A stretch of 64,000 bases of DNA from DASUPK01 sp963763955 (GCA_963763955.1 CAVXQP010000016.1:248001-312000), one strand, 5' to 3'. Counted from the first letter of the stretch, positions 33,921 through 43,254 are shown. Notes: a model not told the origin generated them from the letters alone. A program made the numbers and translations.

Positions 33921-35045
33921 TTGCCTGCCATGGAGACGGCGGCTACGACGTTGCCGTCGGGGATTGCACTCGAAGATCTCCTCGACTGGCGGCCAGATTT
34001 CGGAGTGATCACCGTCTTCGTCGCGATCGACCCTGCCGACCGCAGCAAGGGCTGGCTGATCGAGTTGCGCAAAGTGCTGACCTCGGCGGTCGAGTCCCGC
34101 GACGACGCCCATGACCGCGGACGGGCCCTAGAGGCCACGGCTCAACGGGTGCTCAACCGCTTCGACGAGGAGGAGCTGCCGTCGGGCCGCTGCCAGATCG
34201 GCTTCTGCGAGGTGGCTGAAAAAAGGGCTCGCGACATCTGGACCGCCGCGCAGATGGACGGCTTTCGCACGAGCGCCACTTACGGCGATCGCTCGCGGCT
34301 GACCCAGCTGCTCAAGCTCCTCGACGAGGGCGCCGCGATCGGAGCGCTCGCGATCTCGGCCGAGCGCATTCACCTCTTCGAATGGAAGCTGGGGGCGCTC
34401 GAGCTGATCCACGACTGGGAGGCCGAGATGTACACGCTCGACTGGCGGGAGCGTAAGGCGGAGAAGCCCTCGAACCTTGCCCGGACCCAGGGTGCGGCCT
34501 CCTCCGGCCGCGACCAGTACGACCAGCGGCTGGAGCACAACCGGGCCCGGTTCCTCGAGGAGACCGGCAGGCTGACTGCCCACGAGGCGCGGAGCCGCAG
34601 CTGGCGGAGGGTGATCGGCTTCGGCGATCCCGAACACCTCCGGGAGTTCAACGAGGGAGCCGAGAAGGGCACCGAGGTCGAGCTGGCGGAGGCGGTCGAC
34701 GTGATCTCCGAGGAGCGCGGCAAGCTGCTCGAGCGGGTGAACGCCGCCGTCGCCGACGGCAATCGCCGCCGGGAGCTGGCCCTGATCGAGAGGGCAGTGG
34801 AGGGTGCGCGGACGCCCGGCGGCCACGGGGCGCTCGGCCTGATCGACGTCCAGCGCTGCCTGAACGAGGGTCGCGTCGAGCACCTGCTCTTCGACGCCGA
34901 CACCGAGGCCCCGGAATTGGCCGAGCTCGAGGACGAGATCGTGGAGCGGGCGCTCCGTACGAGCGCGCTGATCACACCGGTCGAGGACGAGGCGGCCGAG
35001 GCGCTTCGCGAGTACGGCGGCGTCGCGGCCGTGCTCCGCTACTAG
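33921..35045 (+). CDS. bacterial archaeo-eukaryotic release factor-like protein (baeRF family)
   Basis: The 374-residue protein can start at ATG 33921 or 33930. The N-terminal domain has FGVITVFVAIDPADRSKGWL, a helical linker, and a strand pair GALAISAERIHLFEWKLGAL. The C-terminal part has the eRF1-like order ELAEAVDVISEERGKLLERV, then an eL30e-like segment GLIDVQRCLNEGRVEHLLFD and ALITPVEDEAAEALREYGGV. This is the usual layout of the baeRF group, predicted to act at ribosomes as release or rescue factors. There is no GGQ in this protein, as in several baeRF subfamilies. Assignment is moderate, from pattern memory. Its position near smpB, tmRNA and prfB fits the role. Confidence 0.65.
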   Translation: MPAMETAATTLPSGIALEDLLDWRPDFGVITVFVAIDPADRSKGWLIELRKVLTSAVESRDDAHDRGRALEATAQRVLNRFDEEELPSGRCQIGFCEVAEKRARDIWTAAQMDGFRTSATYGDRSRLTQLLKLLDEGAAIGALAISAERIHLFEWKLGALELIHDWEAEMYTLDWRERKAEKPSNLARTQGAASSGRDQYDQRLEHNRARFLEETGRLTAHEARSRSWRRVIGFGDPEHLREFNEGAEKGTEVELAEAVDVISEERGKLLERVNAAVADGNRRRELALIERAVEGARTPGGHGALGLIDVQRCLNEGRVEHLLFDADTEAPELAELEDEIVERALRTSALITPVEDEAAEALREYGGVAAVLRY

Positions 35046-35058
35046 GTGTCAGTTAGCC

Positions 35059-36078
35059 CTAGGTCCAGGGCCCGCCGTGGATCGGCGGGTGCTGCACGAT
35101 CGGCTTCTTGAGGAGCGCCTCGCGGGCCAGGTCGGCGATGCCGCTGGCGGTGAGTCCGAAGTGCTCCATGCAGGCCTCGGCGGTGCCTGAGACCCCGAAC
35201 TCGTCCTGCATGCCGAGCGCGAAGACCGGCACCGGATGCTGCTCGGCAGCGACTTGGCGGATTGCATCGCCGAGTCCGCCGACCACGCGGTGCTCCTCGG
35301 CGGTGACCGCGACGCCGGTCTTGGCGAGCGAGCTCAGCACGCTCTGCGAGTCGATCGGCTTGATCACCGAGACGTTGACCACCTCGGCCTCCACCCCGTC
35401 CTCCCGCTCGAGCGCCTCGGCGGCCTCGAGCCCGCGCCAGACCATGTGGCCGCAGGTGAAGATCGAGATGTCCTTGCCCTCGCGGAGCACGTCGACGCCG
35501 GTGCCCAACGTCTCAGGGATCTCGTCGTAGACGATCGGCGTCTTGGGACGGCCGAAGCGCATGTACATGGGGCCATCGAAGCGCTCATAGGACTCGATCA
35601 CCGCCGTGTAGGCCTGGTTGTAGTCGGCGGGGACGATCACCTGCATCTTCGGCATCGCCCGCATCAGGGCGATGTCCTCGATCATCTGGTGCGAGGCGCC
35701 GTCCTCGCCGAGCGAGACGCCGCCGTGCGACGCGCCGATCCGGACCTTGAGCCCGTTGTGGGCGATTCCGAGTCGCACCTGGTCATAGGAGCGCGAGGTG
35801 GCGAAGATCGCGAAGGTCGAGGCGTAGGGCACCTTGCCGGTCGCGGCGAGGCCGCAGGAGATCGACATCATGTTCGCCTCGGCGGCGCCAATGTTGAAGA
35901 AGCGCTCGGGGAACTGCTTGCCGAACTTCATCGACTGGGTCGAGACCGCCAGGTCGGCGTCGAGCGCGACGACTTCCGGGTAACTCTCGCCCAGCGCGAC
36001 GAGGGCATCGCCATAGGCCTGCCGGGTGGGGATCGACTCGGTCTGCGGCTCGGCCGCGTCGATCAGCTCGCTCGCCAT
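35059..36078 (-). CDS. transketolase, C-terminal subunit (split type)
   Basis: The 339-residue protein corresponds to the pyrimidine-binding and C-terminal domains of transketolase: ALVALGESYPEVVALDADLA, AEANMMSISCGLAATGKVPY with the Glu that activates ThDP, SHGGVSLGEDGASHQMIEDI and EEHRVVGGLGDAIRQV. Its ATG shares one base with the stop of the N-terminal subunit gene (TGATG). Split transketolases are common in archaea and deep-branching actinobacteria. It catalyses two-carbon transfer in the pentose phosphate pathway as a heterotetramer. Confidence 0.93.
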   Translation of the reverse strand: MASELIDAAEPQTESIPTRQAYGDALVALGESYPEVVALDADLAVSTQSMKFGKQFPERFFNIGAAEANMMSISCGLAATGKVPYASTFAIFATSRSYDQVRLGIAHNGLKVRIGASHGGVSLGEDGASHQMIEDIALMRAMPKMQVIVPADYNQAYTAVIESYERFDGPMYMRFGRPKTPIVYDEIPETLGTGVDVLREGKDISIFTCGHMVWRGLEAAEALEREDGVEAEVVNVSVIKPIDSQSVLSSLAKTGVAVTAEEHRVVGGLGDAIRQVAAEQHPVPVFALGMQDEFGVSGTAEACMEHFGLTASGIADLAREALLKKPIVQHPPIHGGPWT

Positions 36079-36996
36079 CAGGACCCGCCCCGGAGCGCCT
36101 TGGTCTGCTGCTCGTAGGTCGCCTCGAGCTCCTCGAGCGCCTGCTCCGCCTGCTCCTGGCTCGGCGGCTTGCCGTGGAACCCGAAGCGGTCCTCCATGAA
36201 GGAGACCCCGCGACCCTTCTTGGTCTGGCAGATGATCGCGGCGGGCCGACCGAGTGTGCGGCTGCGCTCCAGCGACTCGACGATCGCTCCCATGTCGTGG
36301 CCATCGATCTCGACCGCATCCCAGCCGAAGGACTCGAACTTCGCCCGCACGTCACCGGTGTCCATGACCTCCTCGGTGGTGCCGTCGGTCTGCAGGTGGT
36401 TGTAGTCGACGATCGCGGTCAGGTTGGGAAGGTCGAAGTGGGCCGCCGACATGGCACCCTCCCAGCTCTCGCCTTCCTGGCAGTCGCCGTCGGACATCAA
36501 GGTGAAGACCTGGGCCGTCCTCATCGAGACCGTCGAGCCGGAGCGCGAGGCAGATGCCGACGCTCATCGAAAGGCCCTGGCCGAGGGAGCCGGTGGAAAC
36601 CTCGATCCCGGGAGTCCGAGTCATGTCGGGATGACCCTGGAGGTGAGAGCCGATCTGGCGGAGCCCCATCAGGTCCTCGGCCGGGAAGTAGCCATGCTCG
36701 GCGAGCGCCGCGTATTGGATCGGGGCCGCGTGGCCCTTGGAGAGGACGAACCGGTCGCGCTCCGGCCACCTCGGATTGGCGGGGTCATGGCGAAGGACCC
36801 GGTAGTAGAGGGCGGCGACGATGTCCGCGGCGGACAGGGAGCTGTCGAGGTGCCCGGACTTGGCGACGGCGAGCATGCGGACGCAGTGGGTCCGCAGGAC
36901 GGTGGCATAGCGCTCGAGCTCGGCGATCGAGGGCTTGCCTCCCGCCTTGCTGGGCGGCTCGGGCGTGGGGTCTGGGACTGGCTTCAGGTGCGCCAT
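36078..36996 (-). CDS. transketolase, N-terminal subunit, frameshifted
   Basis: From ATG 36996 the first frame reads SIAELERYATVLRTHCVRML, SGHLDSSLSAADIVAALYYR, VLSKGHAAPIQYAALAEHGY and STGSLGQGLSMSVGICLALR. Near 36528 the frame is lost, and the second half continues in another frame as MRTAQVFTLMSDGDCQEGES and LTAIVDYNHLQTDG (the GDG...N ThDP-binding motif). One missing or extra base explains it. Because the pathway is essential and both halves are well conserved, a sequence error is more likely than a pseudogene. A TTG at 37053 is an alternative start. Confidence 0.85.
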
Positions 36997-37142
36997 CGGC
37001 GGCTCAGCTTGCGCCTGGTCGTACGGAATGGCCTTGGGCTGCGGCTTGCTCAAGACCGGGCGGCGAGGGTAGCAGCGGGCAGCACCAGCCGGGACCTTAG
37101 AAACCAAGGCCGACGGAACCGCGGGTCCTTAGCCTGGCGTCC

Positions 37143-38038
37143 ATGAAGTTCTTCTGGATCGCACTCGCGGCCGTCGGGCTGAGCCTCGCAGGCTGCGGAC
37201 GCGGGAGACCGGCGCCGCGACCTCAGTCTCCACCCGGGGCGAGCCGACCGGGACCACGAAGGTCGAAGGCAAGCTGCCGCCGGGCGCGGTCGGGCCGGTG
37301 GACACTGCCGAGGAGGCCGCCGAGGGACCCGCCGCGACTGAGGCGAGCCCGGAGTCCCCCGCCGCCGGGCCACAGTCCACCGGGGACCTCTCTGATGGTG
37401 AGAGGACCGCGGTGACCGACGTGGTCACGGGGTACATCGCCGCGCTCGATCACCACGACGGTCGCCTGGCGCGGTTTGCGCCAGATGCGACACCGCGGAG
37501 CACTCGCCGCTCGGAGCCGACCTGCCGAAGCGCGGCGGGCGGGTGGCCGCCCCAGTCCAGTGCGCGACCCTCCGACGGCGACAGGAGCCGCGCTGACCGG
37601 CGTCGCCACGGCTCTGTACAGCGCCGCACCAAGATAGTCGAGGTGAAGCCGGAGGCTTTGGGAGACGGCGGGCGTTCTGCGCCCGATTCGAGCCGGGAGC
37701 ACTCGCTCTCAGCGACCTGCCGCAGCGGCGCGGCGGCTGCCGCTCCTCTCTGCGCGCCTCGATCGGCATGCGGCCGGCCGACGGCGGCCCGGCCTGGCGC
37801 CGCACCGAGATCGTCGAGCTGAAGCCGGAGGACCTCGGGAGATGACCGCGCGCGGGTCACCGCCACGGTCACCCACCACTTCTCCGATCGCAAGTACGTC
37901 TCCGTCGAGGACGACGTGATCTATGTGGAGCGAGTCGGCGGAAGCTGGCTGCTCGCCAAGCCGAGCGCGACCTTTTACCGCGCGGTCGGCTACGCGCAGC
38001 CGCCTCTGAGGGCGTTCACGCCTCCTCCGGGCTGGTAG
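37143..38038 (+). pseudogene. degenerate secreted lipoprotein with internal partial duplication
   Basis: The gene starts as a lipoprotein (FFWIALAAVGLSLAGCG), then shifts frame near 37205 into ETGAATSVSTRGEPTGTTKV and GDLSDGERTAVTDVVTGYIA. After 37474 a segment of roughly 180-200 bases occurs twice in imperfect form: tttgcgcc...gcgccgcaccaagat at 37474-37635, and ttctgcgcc...gcgccgcaccgagat at 37674-37812. Only the second copy leads, after another frame change, into HHFSDRKYVSVEDDVIYVER and the end PPLRAFTPPPGW. It was probably an actinobacterial secreted protein of about 210 residues with an NTF2-like domain. It cannot be translated as it stands. Confidence 0.65.
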
Positions 38039-39517
38039 CTAGTACCGATGGTTGCCGCCGCCGCGCGGCGCGCGCTCCTGCAGTCTCCGCGGGCGCCGGC
38101 GACTGACACGCACGATGGTGGCGTCCGCGTTCGAGGCGCTCGGCTCGAGGATCGTCACGAAGGCGACGGAATCGGTGAGCGCGCCGGAGAAGAGCTCGCC
38201 GCCCGAGCGCTTCAGGGTGAAGAGGATCCGGCCCGACCCGTGACCACGGCGGCCGCGAACCATCAGCCGACTGCGCCGCGCGTCGCTGCGGACGTAGGCG
38301 AAGGACTTCCCTGCGACGGCGGGGTTGAAGAGGAGCAGCCGCGGTGAGCGCACCAGGGTCCGATGCTTGTGGGTCCCCATGACCCACTGGACGATCCGGC
38401 TGCCGCTCGGCGTGGCGATCGCGTAGAGGAGAGTGCTGCCGTCAACGGCCGGTGGGCTGAGCTGCGACGCGCCCCCCTCGCTCGCGAGCAGGAGGGGCGC
38501 GGCCGGCGCCGCCGGATTGCCGATGTAGCGGACGTAGATCCCATCGCCCCCGGCGAGCGGGGCGCGGTAGGCGAGCCATGCATCCGAGACGGCGATCGCG
38601 TCCGCCCCCGGGGCGTCCACCTGCGCGACCGGGGCGAGGGTGTTGCGATCCAGCAGCTGGACCTTGTCGCCGATCACGGTCGCGACGAAGCGGCCGCCGA
38701 TCGTGGGGTGCCGTCCCGGCAGCCCGATCTCGGGCCCGCCTCGGCTGATCACGGCTGGTCCTCCCAGCCGCTGGAAGAGCAGGGCGTCCGCAGTGGCCGC
38801 GGGGTCGGTTGAGTGTTGGACAGTGTCGCCGGCGGCACCCGCGCTGCCGGGCGCGACGACCAGGGCGACCGCGGCGGTCAGCAGCGCCGCGGCGTCACCG
38901 CGGCGCAGGCCGAGGTAGACGCCGTCGCGCTCGCACATCAGTTCGGTCGCCCGGATGCCGGTGGCGCTTCCGGCCAGCGGCGCGAGCACCACGATCGGGA
39001 TCGCCCGCCCGACTCCGAAGGCGACCCCCACCAGCAGGCCGATCGAGGGGTCGCCAACCGCGAGGCTGACTCCAGCGAGGGCCCAGACTCCGAAGGAGAG
39101 GACGAAGGTCGTGAAGCCGAGACCGAGAAGCACGCCGTAGAGGGCGGCGGCCAGCGGCATCGGCATCACCCGGCGCCAGTGCTCCGGCAGCTGACGTCGG
39201 ATCTGGGGCACGATCCGCGTCCCACGGACCTCGAGCACGGCTGCGAGCAGGGCGATCCCGGCCGCCACTGCGTAGGCGGCGCGGCCCCCGGCGCCATGGA
39301 TCAGGCCGCCCACCAGGGCGAGCGAGCCGAAGGTGATCACGCCTCCGGCGATGGCCCCGGGCAGGAAGGTCGCGCAGGCGGCGGCGGTGATCCGCCTGCC
39401 GCCCGTGTGGCCGGTGGGGCCGATCGTCTCGATCGCCGAGAGCCCGCAGGGCGAGAAGGTCCCGGTGGCGCCGATCAGCAGCGCCGCGACCATCAGGGCG
39501 ATCTCGAGCGCACTCAT
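38039..39517 (-). CDS. CcdA-like membrane domain fused to a beta-propeller
   Basis: The first 230 residues have six TM segments in the CcdA/DsbD manner, with GTFSPCGLSAIETIGP in TM1 (the conserved Cys after SP) and glycine/proline-rich helices. The matching Cys expected in TM4 (VLSFGVWALAGVSLAV) is absent; another Cys lies in AAACATFLPG. Residues 235-492 are extracytoplasmic repeats resembling a TolB-like propeller (RFVATVIGDKVQLLDRNTLA, DAWLAYRAPLAGGDGIYVRY, KSFAYVRSDARRSRLMVRGR). CcdA moves electrons from thioredoxin across the membrane. Here it follows a MauA-like gene by one base and completes a mau-like operon. This domain fusion is unusual. Confidence 0.7.
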   Translation of the reverse strand: MSALEIALMVAALLIGATGTFSPCGLSAIETIGPTGHTGGRRITAAACATFLPGAIAGGVITFGSLALVGGLIHGAGGRAAYAVAAGIALLAAVLEVRGTRIVPQIRRQLPEHWRRVMPMPLAAALYGVLLGLGFTTFVLSFGVWALAGVSLAVGDPSIGLLVGVAFGVGRAIPIVVLAPLAGSATGIRATELMCERDGVYLGLRRGDAAALLTAAVALVVAPGSAGAAGDTVQHSTDPAATADALLFQRLGGPAVISRGGPEIGLPGRHPTIGGRFVATVIGDKVQLLDRNTLAPVAQVDAPGADAIAVSDAWLAYRAPLAGGDGIYVRYIGNPAAPAAPLLLASEGGASQLSPPAVDGSTLLYAIATPSGSRIVQWVMGTHKHRTLVRSPRLLLFNPAVAGKSFAYVRSDARRSRLMVRGRRGHGSGRILFTLKRSGGELFSGALTDSVAFVTILEPSASNADATIVRVSRRRPRRLQERAPRGGGNHRY

Positions 39518-39518
39518 A

Positions 39519-40094
39519 TCAGCAAGGGACCTTCGTGTCGTAGTACTGGACGCAGAACACCTTGCGGCCGCTGTAGCAGTAGCCGGTCAGCGCGGCGTCC
39601 CCGTTGATCCGCGTGTTCCGGTGGGCGCAGCAGTCGCGCAGCTGCCGGACCTTGCCGCCGCAGCAGCGGTACCAGGAGCCGTCGATGTGGGCGCTGAAGC
39701 CGTAGATCTCCCCCGCCCTCGCACAGAGCTGCGTCCTGGGCGCCGGGGGCAGGGGCCTGTCCTCGCCGTCGCGCAAAAGGCGGCCCTGGTCGTCGATCGG
39801 CTGCCCCTCCCCGTTCACCGGCCGGCCGATGTCGTCGATCGGCTGTCCGTCGCTGGCGCGCAGTGGGAAGCCGCGTGAGTCAATCCGAGGCAACCCGGTC
39901 GGATGCGGGCACGACCCGGTCGTGAAGGTGTGGCCGCAGAAGTGGAAGGCCTCGGAATCGCCGGGCTCGATCAAGGTCCCGACTGTCCGGGCCGCGGTGA
40001 GGGCGACCAGCGCGCCTCCCACCCGCGCCAGGAACCCCCGCCGGGAGGTGTCACGGGCGAGTGAGTCAGTGAACCGGTCCAGATGTTCAGGCAC
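39519..40094 (-). CDS. methylamine-dehydrogenase light-chain-like (MauA-like) Tat-secreted protein
   Basis: The 191 residues from GTG 40094 have a Tat signal (SRRGFLARVGGALVALTAA). The mature part has ten Cys, most in a C-terminal block GSWYRCCGGKVRQLRDCCAH, then TGYCYSGRKVFCVQYY. This block mirrors the disulfide-rich core of MauA (SW...C...RDCC). The Trp that becomes half of the TTQ cofactor is kept (DGSWYRCC), but the second Trp is missing: the corresponding site reads VFC. A linker with degenerate repeats (GQPIDDIGRPV, GQPIDDQGRLL) is inserted. It is translationally coupled to the MauE/D-like gene (8-base overlap). It is probably not a TTQ enzyme. Confidence 0.7.
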   Translation of the reverse strand: MPEHLDRFTDSLARDTSRRGFLARVGGALVALTAARTVGTLIEPGDSEAFHFCGHTFTTGSCPHPTGLPRIDSRGFPLRASDGQPIDDIGRPVNGEGQPIDDQGRLLRDGEDRPLPPAPRTQLCARAGEIYGFSAHIDGSWYRCCGGKVRQLRDCCAHRNTRINGDAALTGYCYSGRKVFCVQYYDTKVPC

Positions 40095-41031
40095 CGATCG
40101 GCAGCCTCCCCAGGGTCCCCTCCGCCGGGTCTGTGCCTGCTTCCGGGACTCCCTCCGCCCGCCGCCGCGCAGCGGTCGCCAGCACGCTCTCCAGCTGCGC
40201 GAGGTTGTTGAACGTCCCCTTGGCGAGGACGGCACCGCGATCGTCGAGCGCGACCGCGAAGGGGCTCCCGGGGATCTCGAGCTCGCGCCAGAGGGCGGCA
40301 TCAGCGACCTCGTCGAAGAGACCCACCGTGACATGCGGGTCGTTGGCGACGTTCTCGATCGCCGGCGAAAGCGTCTGGCAGAGATGGCAGCCCTCGGAGC
40401 TGAAGACGGCGAGGCCCAGCCGATCGTGGAGCCCTGCCTTCGGTGTCGAGAGGCGGGAGGCCAGCGACTCGGCCATTGACCCGATGTCGGGACCTTCGCC
40501 TGCGATCTCGAGGGCTCCCTGCGTACCGAGCTGCAGGCGGAGCATGCCGACCTCGCGCGCGAGCGCGAGCACCGCGATCGCGAGGCCGGCGCAGGCGGCG
40601 AGCGCCACCCCCGCCGCGATGCCGAGCCAGGCGTCGGTACTCAGCGAGATCGAGTCGATCTGAGGGATCAGGGCGAAGCCGGCGGCCAGCACAAGGTTGC
40701 GCAGCACGCCCAGCCAGGAGACCCGGGAGCGAGGCCCGAAGCAGGCACAGGGCGCGCCGGCTCGACCGCGAAGGATGGCGCCGGCGGTGAGCGCCGCGAA
40801 CAGCAGCATCAGCGCGGCTGCCGCATAGGCGGCGCCGTCGGAGCCGAGCGCAACGGCCACCGCCAGGGCCAGCTCGACGGCGATCAGCCCCGCCCAGGCG
40901 ATCGGGCGCAGCGCGCCGCCCTCGAAGCCGAAGCTCGCCATCGAGGCGATGCTCGCGCGCGGCGAGGCCAGCTTCGCGAGCGCAGCGCCCGCGAGCACGA
41001 TCCCTAGCGCGACCCGCAAAATGATCTCCAC
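40087..41031 (-). CDS. MauE-MauD-like fusion: DoxX-type membrane domain plus thioredoxin domain
   Basis: The 314-residue protein has an N-terminal four- to five-TM domain (LRVALGIVLAGAALAKLASP, WAGLIAVELALAVAVALG) with the Cys pair in GRAGAPCACFGPRSRVSW, as in MauE/DoxX redox proteins. From about residue 220 comes a thioredoxin-like domain with the redox motif EGCHLCQTLSP and cis-Pro segment EIPGSPFAVALDDRG. MauE and MauD are separate proteins needed to form the disulfides of the MADH light chain; here they are fused. It is the first gene of the three-gene operon and 46 bases downstream of the trypsin-like gene. Confidence 0.82.
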   Translation of the reverse strand: MEIILRVALGIVLAGAALAKLASPRASIASMASFGFEGGALRPIAWAGLIAVELALAVAVALGSDGAAYAAAALMLLFAALTAGAILRGRAGAPCACFGPRSRVSWLGVLRNLVLAAGFALIPQIDSISLSTDAWLGIAAGVALAACAGLAIAVLALAREVGMLRLQLGTQGALEIAGEGPDIGSMAESLASRLSTPKAGLHDRLGLAVFSSEGCHLCQTLSPAIENVANDPHVTVGLFDEVADAALWRELEIPGSPFAVALDDRGAVLAKGTFNNLAQLESVLATAARRRAEGVPEAGTDPAEGTLGRLPIGA

Positions 41032-41077
41032 GATCCCTCCGTGCCCAACCTACCAGGGCACGCGGGGACAATTCACA

Positions 41078-42184
41078 TCAGGCGGACCGGGCCTTCTTCC
41101 GGCAGCGCTTTCGCTTCTTGCGGTTGTGGATGCGCTTGCACTTCTTGCGCCGCGTGGCGCTGTGGCTTGCCCTCGATCCCAGGGTCGAGCTCGACACGCG
41201 GGGCTGGCCGCCGCTGCCGAAGACCGTGGCGGGGGAAACGCCGAGGCTCGAGAGGTCGGAGGAGATCAGCGACCGCATCGTCGGGCCCGCGACCCGCGTG
41301 TAGACGCCCGGGAAGCCGGCCTCTGCGCAGCCCTTGCCCCAACCTGTGATACCGACCAGCCGATAGCCGCCCCCCTGGAGCGGCGCCTCCAGGGGTCCGC
41401 CGCTGTCTCCGAAGCAGGTGTCCACACCGCCGGTCTGAAATCCCGCGCAGACCATGGTGCTCGCGTCGAAGTCGCTGCCGTAGTCACCGCTGCAGGTGGA
41501 GTCCGCGACCACGTTCACGGTCGCGGCGCGGAGAGTGTCCACCGGGCTCCCGGACTCGCTGGTGCTCCCCCAGCCGCTGATCTCCTCGACGCTGTCGGCA
41601 TCCCAGAGGGCGCCCTCGTCCGTGCCGGCGATCTTGATGGGCGTCTGGCCCGAGGGCGCCGGCAGTACGAGGTAGGCGGCGTCGAAGCGGGGAACGCCAT
41701 CGCCCTGGAAGTCGCCGTCGAAGCTGGTGCCGAGCTTGACAGCCTGCACGCCGACCTCCGCGCCCTCGCTCGTGTTCGTGAGGGTCGAGCGACCGAGGAC
41801 CACGTCGAGGTCGTTGGAATCGATCATGGCGGTGCCGTCGCCGCCGGGATCGGAGATGGGCGTGCAGAGCGGCGGCTTGCCCTGGAGAGCCTCCGGACCA
41901 CAGTCAGGATCGGAATCAGCGACGCAATGTCCCGCGGTCATCACGATCCGCGAGGTGATCAGCTCGCCACCACAGATCTCGCGCTGCTGGGCGTTCCTGC
42001 TCGGGAGCTGAGCCGAGCTGTACACGACGCCCACCTGCCACGGATACGTCGAGATCGAGGCGGTGTTGCCACCGACGATCCGGGGCTGCGCGGAAGCCCC
42101 GCTCTGCGCGATCGCCGTCCCCGGCGCTAGCGCCGCAACGGCCACGAGCATGGCGAGCGGCACGAGTCGGGGCCCCCTCGGCAT
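41078..42184 (-). CDS. secreted trypsin-like serine protease with Lys/Arg-rich C-terminal tail
   Basis: The 368 residues from ATG 42184 have a signal peptide (LAMLVAVAALAPGTAIAQ), a mature N-terminus RIVGGNTASISTYPWQVGVV in S1 style, catalytic His in MTAGHC, Asp in RFDAAYLVL, Ser in CFGDSGGPLEA, and GWG/TRVAGP C-terminal features. Three disulfides look conserved. After the protease domain comes a low-complexity linker and a basic tail (KKCKRIHNRKKRKRCRKKAR). The S1 zymogen-like IVGG suggests processing. The tail probably binds the envelope. Longer versions of this frame overlap nadA and are rejected. Confidence 0.92.
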   Translation of the reverse strand: MPRGPRLVPLAMLVAVAALAPGTAIAQSGASAQPRIVGGNTASISTYPWQVGVVYSSAQLPSRNAQQREICGGELITSRIVMTAGHCVADSDPDCGPEALQGKPPLCTPISDPGGDGTAMIDSNDLDVVLGRSTLTNTSEGAEVGVQAVKLGTSFDGDFQGDGVPRFDAAYLVLPAPSGQTPIKIAGTDEGALWDADSVEEISGWGSTSESGSPVDTLRAATVNVVADSTCSGDYGSDFDASTMVCAGFQTGGVDTCFGDSGGPLEAPLQGGGYRLVGITGWGKGCAEAGFPGVYTRVAGPTMRSLISSDLSSLGVSPATVFGSGGQPRVSSSTLGSRASHSATRRKKCKRIHNRKKRKRCRKKARSA

Positions 42185-42225
42185 ACCGGTATTGAATCGG
42201 CTGGGACTGAAAAGCGCGTTGTGAT

Positions 42226-43254
42226 TCAGCCGATCGCGACCATGCGCTCGATCGGCAGGGTGGCCCGCTCGGCGATCTCCGGCGGGACCTTGACCTCGTG
42301 CCTGAAGTCGCGCAGCGAGTCGCGGACCTTCGGCAGGGTGATCATCTTCATGTACTTGCAGAACGCCATCCGGTTGGCCTCGATCAGCTTCGCCTGGGGC
42401 GCCGCCTGCTGGAGCGGGTAGAGCATCCCGTTCTCGGTGGCGACGATGTACTCGCCGTCCGGGTGCTTCTCCATGTAGTTGAGCATCCCCCCGGTGGAGA
42501 GCATCTGGACGCCGTCCGGGTCGATGTCGCCCGAGGCGACGTACTCCATCGCCTGGGTCGCACAGCCGCATTCGGGGTGGATCAGGAACTCGGCGTTGGG
42601 GTGCTCGTCGCGGACCGTCTTGATGTCCGCCGGGCGGATGCCCGCGTGGACGTGGCACTCCCCGTCCCAGATGTGGAAGCGGGCGCGGCGGGCGGGGTCC
42701 TCCTTGATCCCGGTCTCGCGCTCGACGAAGGCGCCGAGCCACATGTCGGGCCCGAAGAGGATCTCGGTGTCGGGTCCATGCTCGCGCAGGATGTGCTCGA
42801 CGACCTGGACCGCGTTGCCCGAGGTGCAGCAGTAGTCGGTCTCCGCCTTGACCTCGGCGGAGGTGTTGACGTACATCACGACCACCGCGCCGGGATGCTC
42901 AGCCTTCCAGGCGCGGAGCTGGTCGGCATTGATCGACTCCGACAGGGAGCAGCCGGCCCCGAGGTCGGCGATCAGCACGGTCTTGTCGGGACAGAGGACC
43001 GAGGCCGTCTCGGCCATGAAGTGGACGCCGCAGAACTCGATCACCTCGGAGTCGGTCTTCGCCGCCTGCCGCGAGAGGCCGAGGGAGTCGCCGACGAAGT
43101 CGGCGACGTCCTGCAGCTCGGGGAGCTGGTAGTTGTGGGCGAGGATGACGGCGTCTCGCTCGGCCGCGAGGGCGCGGACCTCCTCGCTCAGGGTCGCGAC
43201 CTCCTCCTCGCTCAGCTTGGCAGGGAGTTCGTTGACGGTAGGAAGCTCAAGCAC
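42226..43254 (-). CDS. nadA: quinolinate synthase NadA
   Basis: The protein, about 342 residues from GTG 43254, opens VLELPTVNELPAKL; upstream residues look non-coding. It converts iminoaspartate and dihydroxyacetone phosphate to quinolinate for NAD synthesis. The pattern ERDAVILAHNYQLPELQDVA is diagnostic, and the three Cys ligands for the 4Fe-4S cluster lie in EFCGVHFMAETASVL, DYCCTSGNAVQVVEH and HPECGCATQAMEYV. Second-half motifs (STGGMLNYMEKHPDGEYIVA) are intact. nadC lies 2.6 kb away; nadB is not seen in this window. Confidence 0.95.
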   Translation of the reverse strand: MLELPTVNELPAKLSEEEVATLSEEVRALAAERDAVILAHNYQLPELQDVADFVGDSLGLSRQAAKTDSEVIEFCGVHFMAETASVLCPDKTVLIADLGAGCSLSESINADQLRAWKAEHPGAVVVMYVNTSAEVKAETDYCCTSGNAVQVVEHILREHGPDTEILFGPDMWLGAFVERETGIKEDPARRARFHIWDGECHVHAGIRPADIKTVRDEHPNAEFLIHPECGCATQAMEYVASGDIDPDGVQMLSTGGMLNYMEKHPDGEYIVATENGMLYPLQQAAPQAKLIEANRMAFCKYMKMITLPKVRDSLRDFRHEVKVPPEIAERATLPIERMVAIG

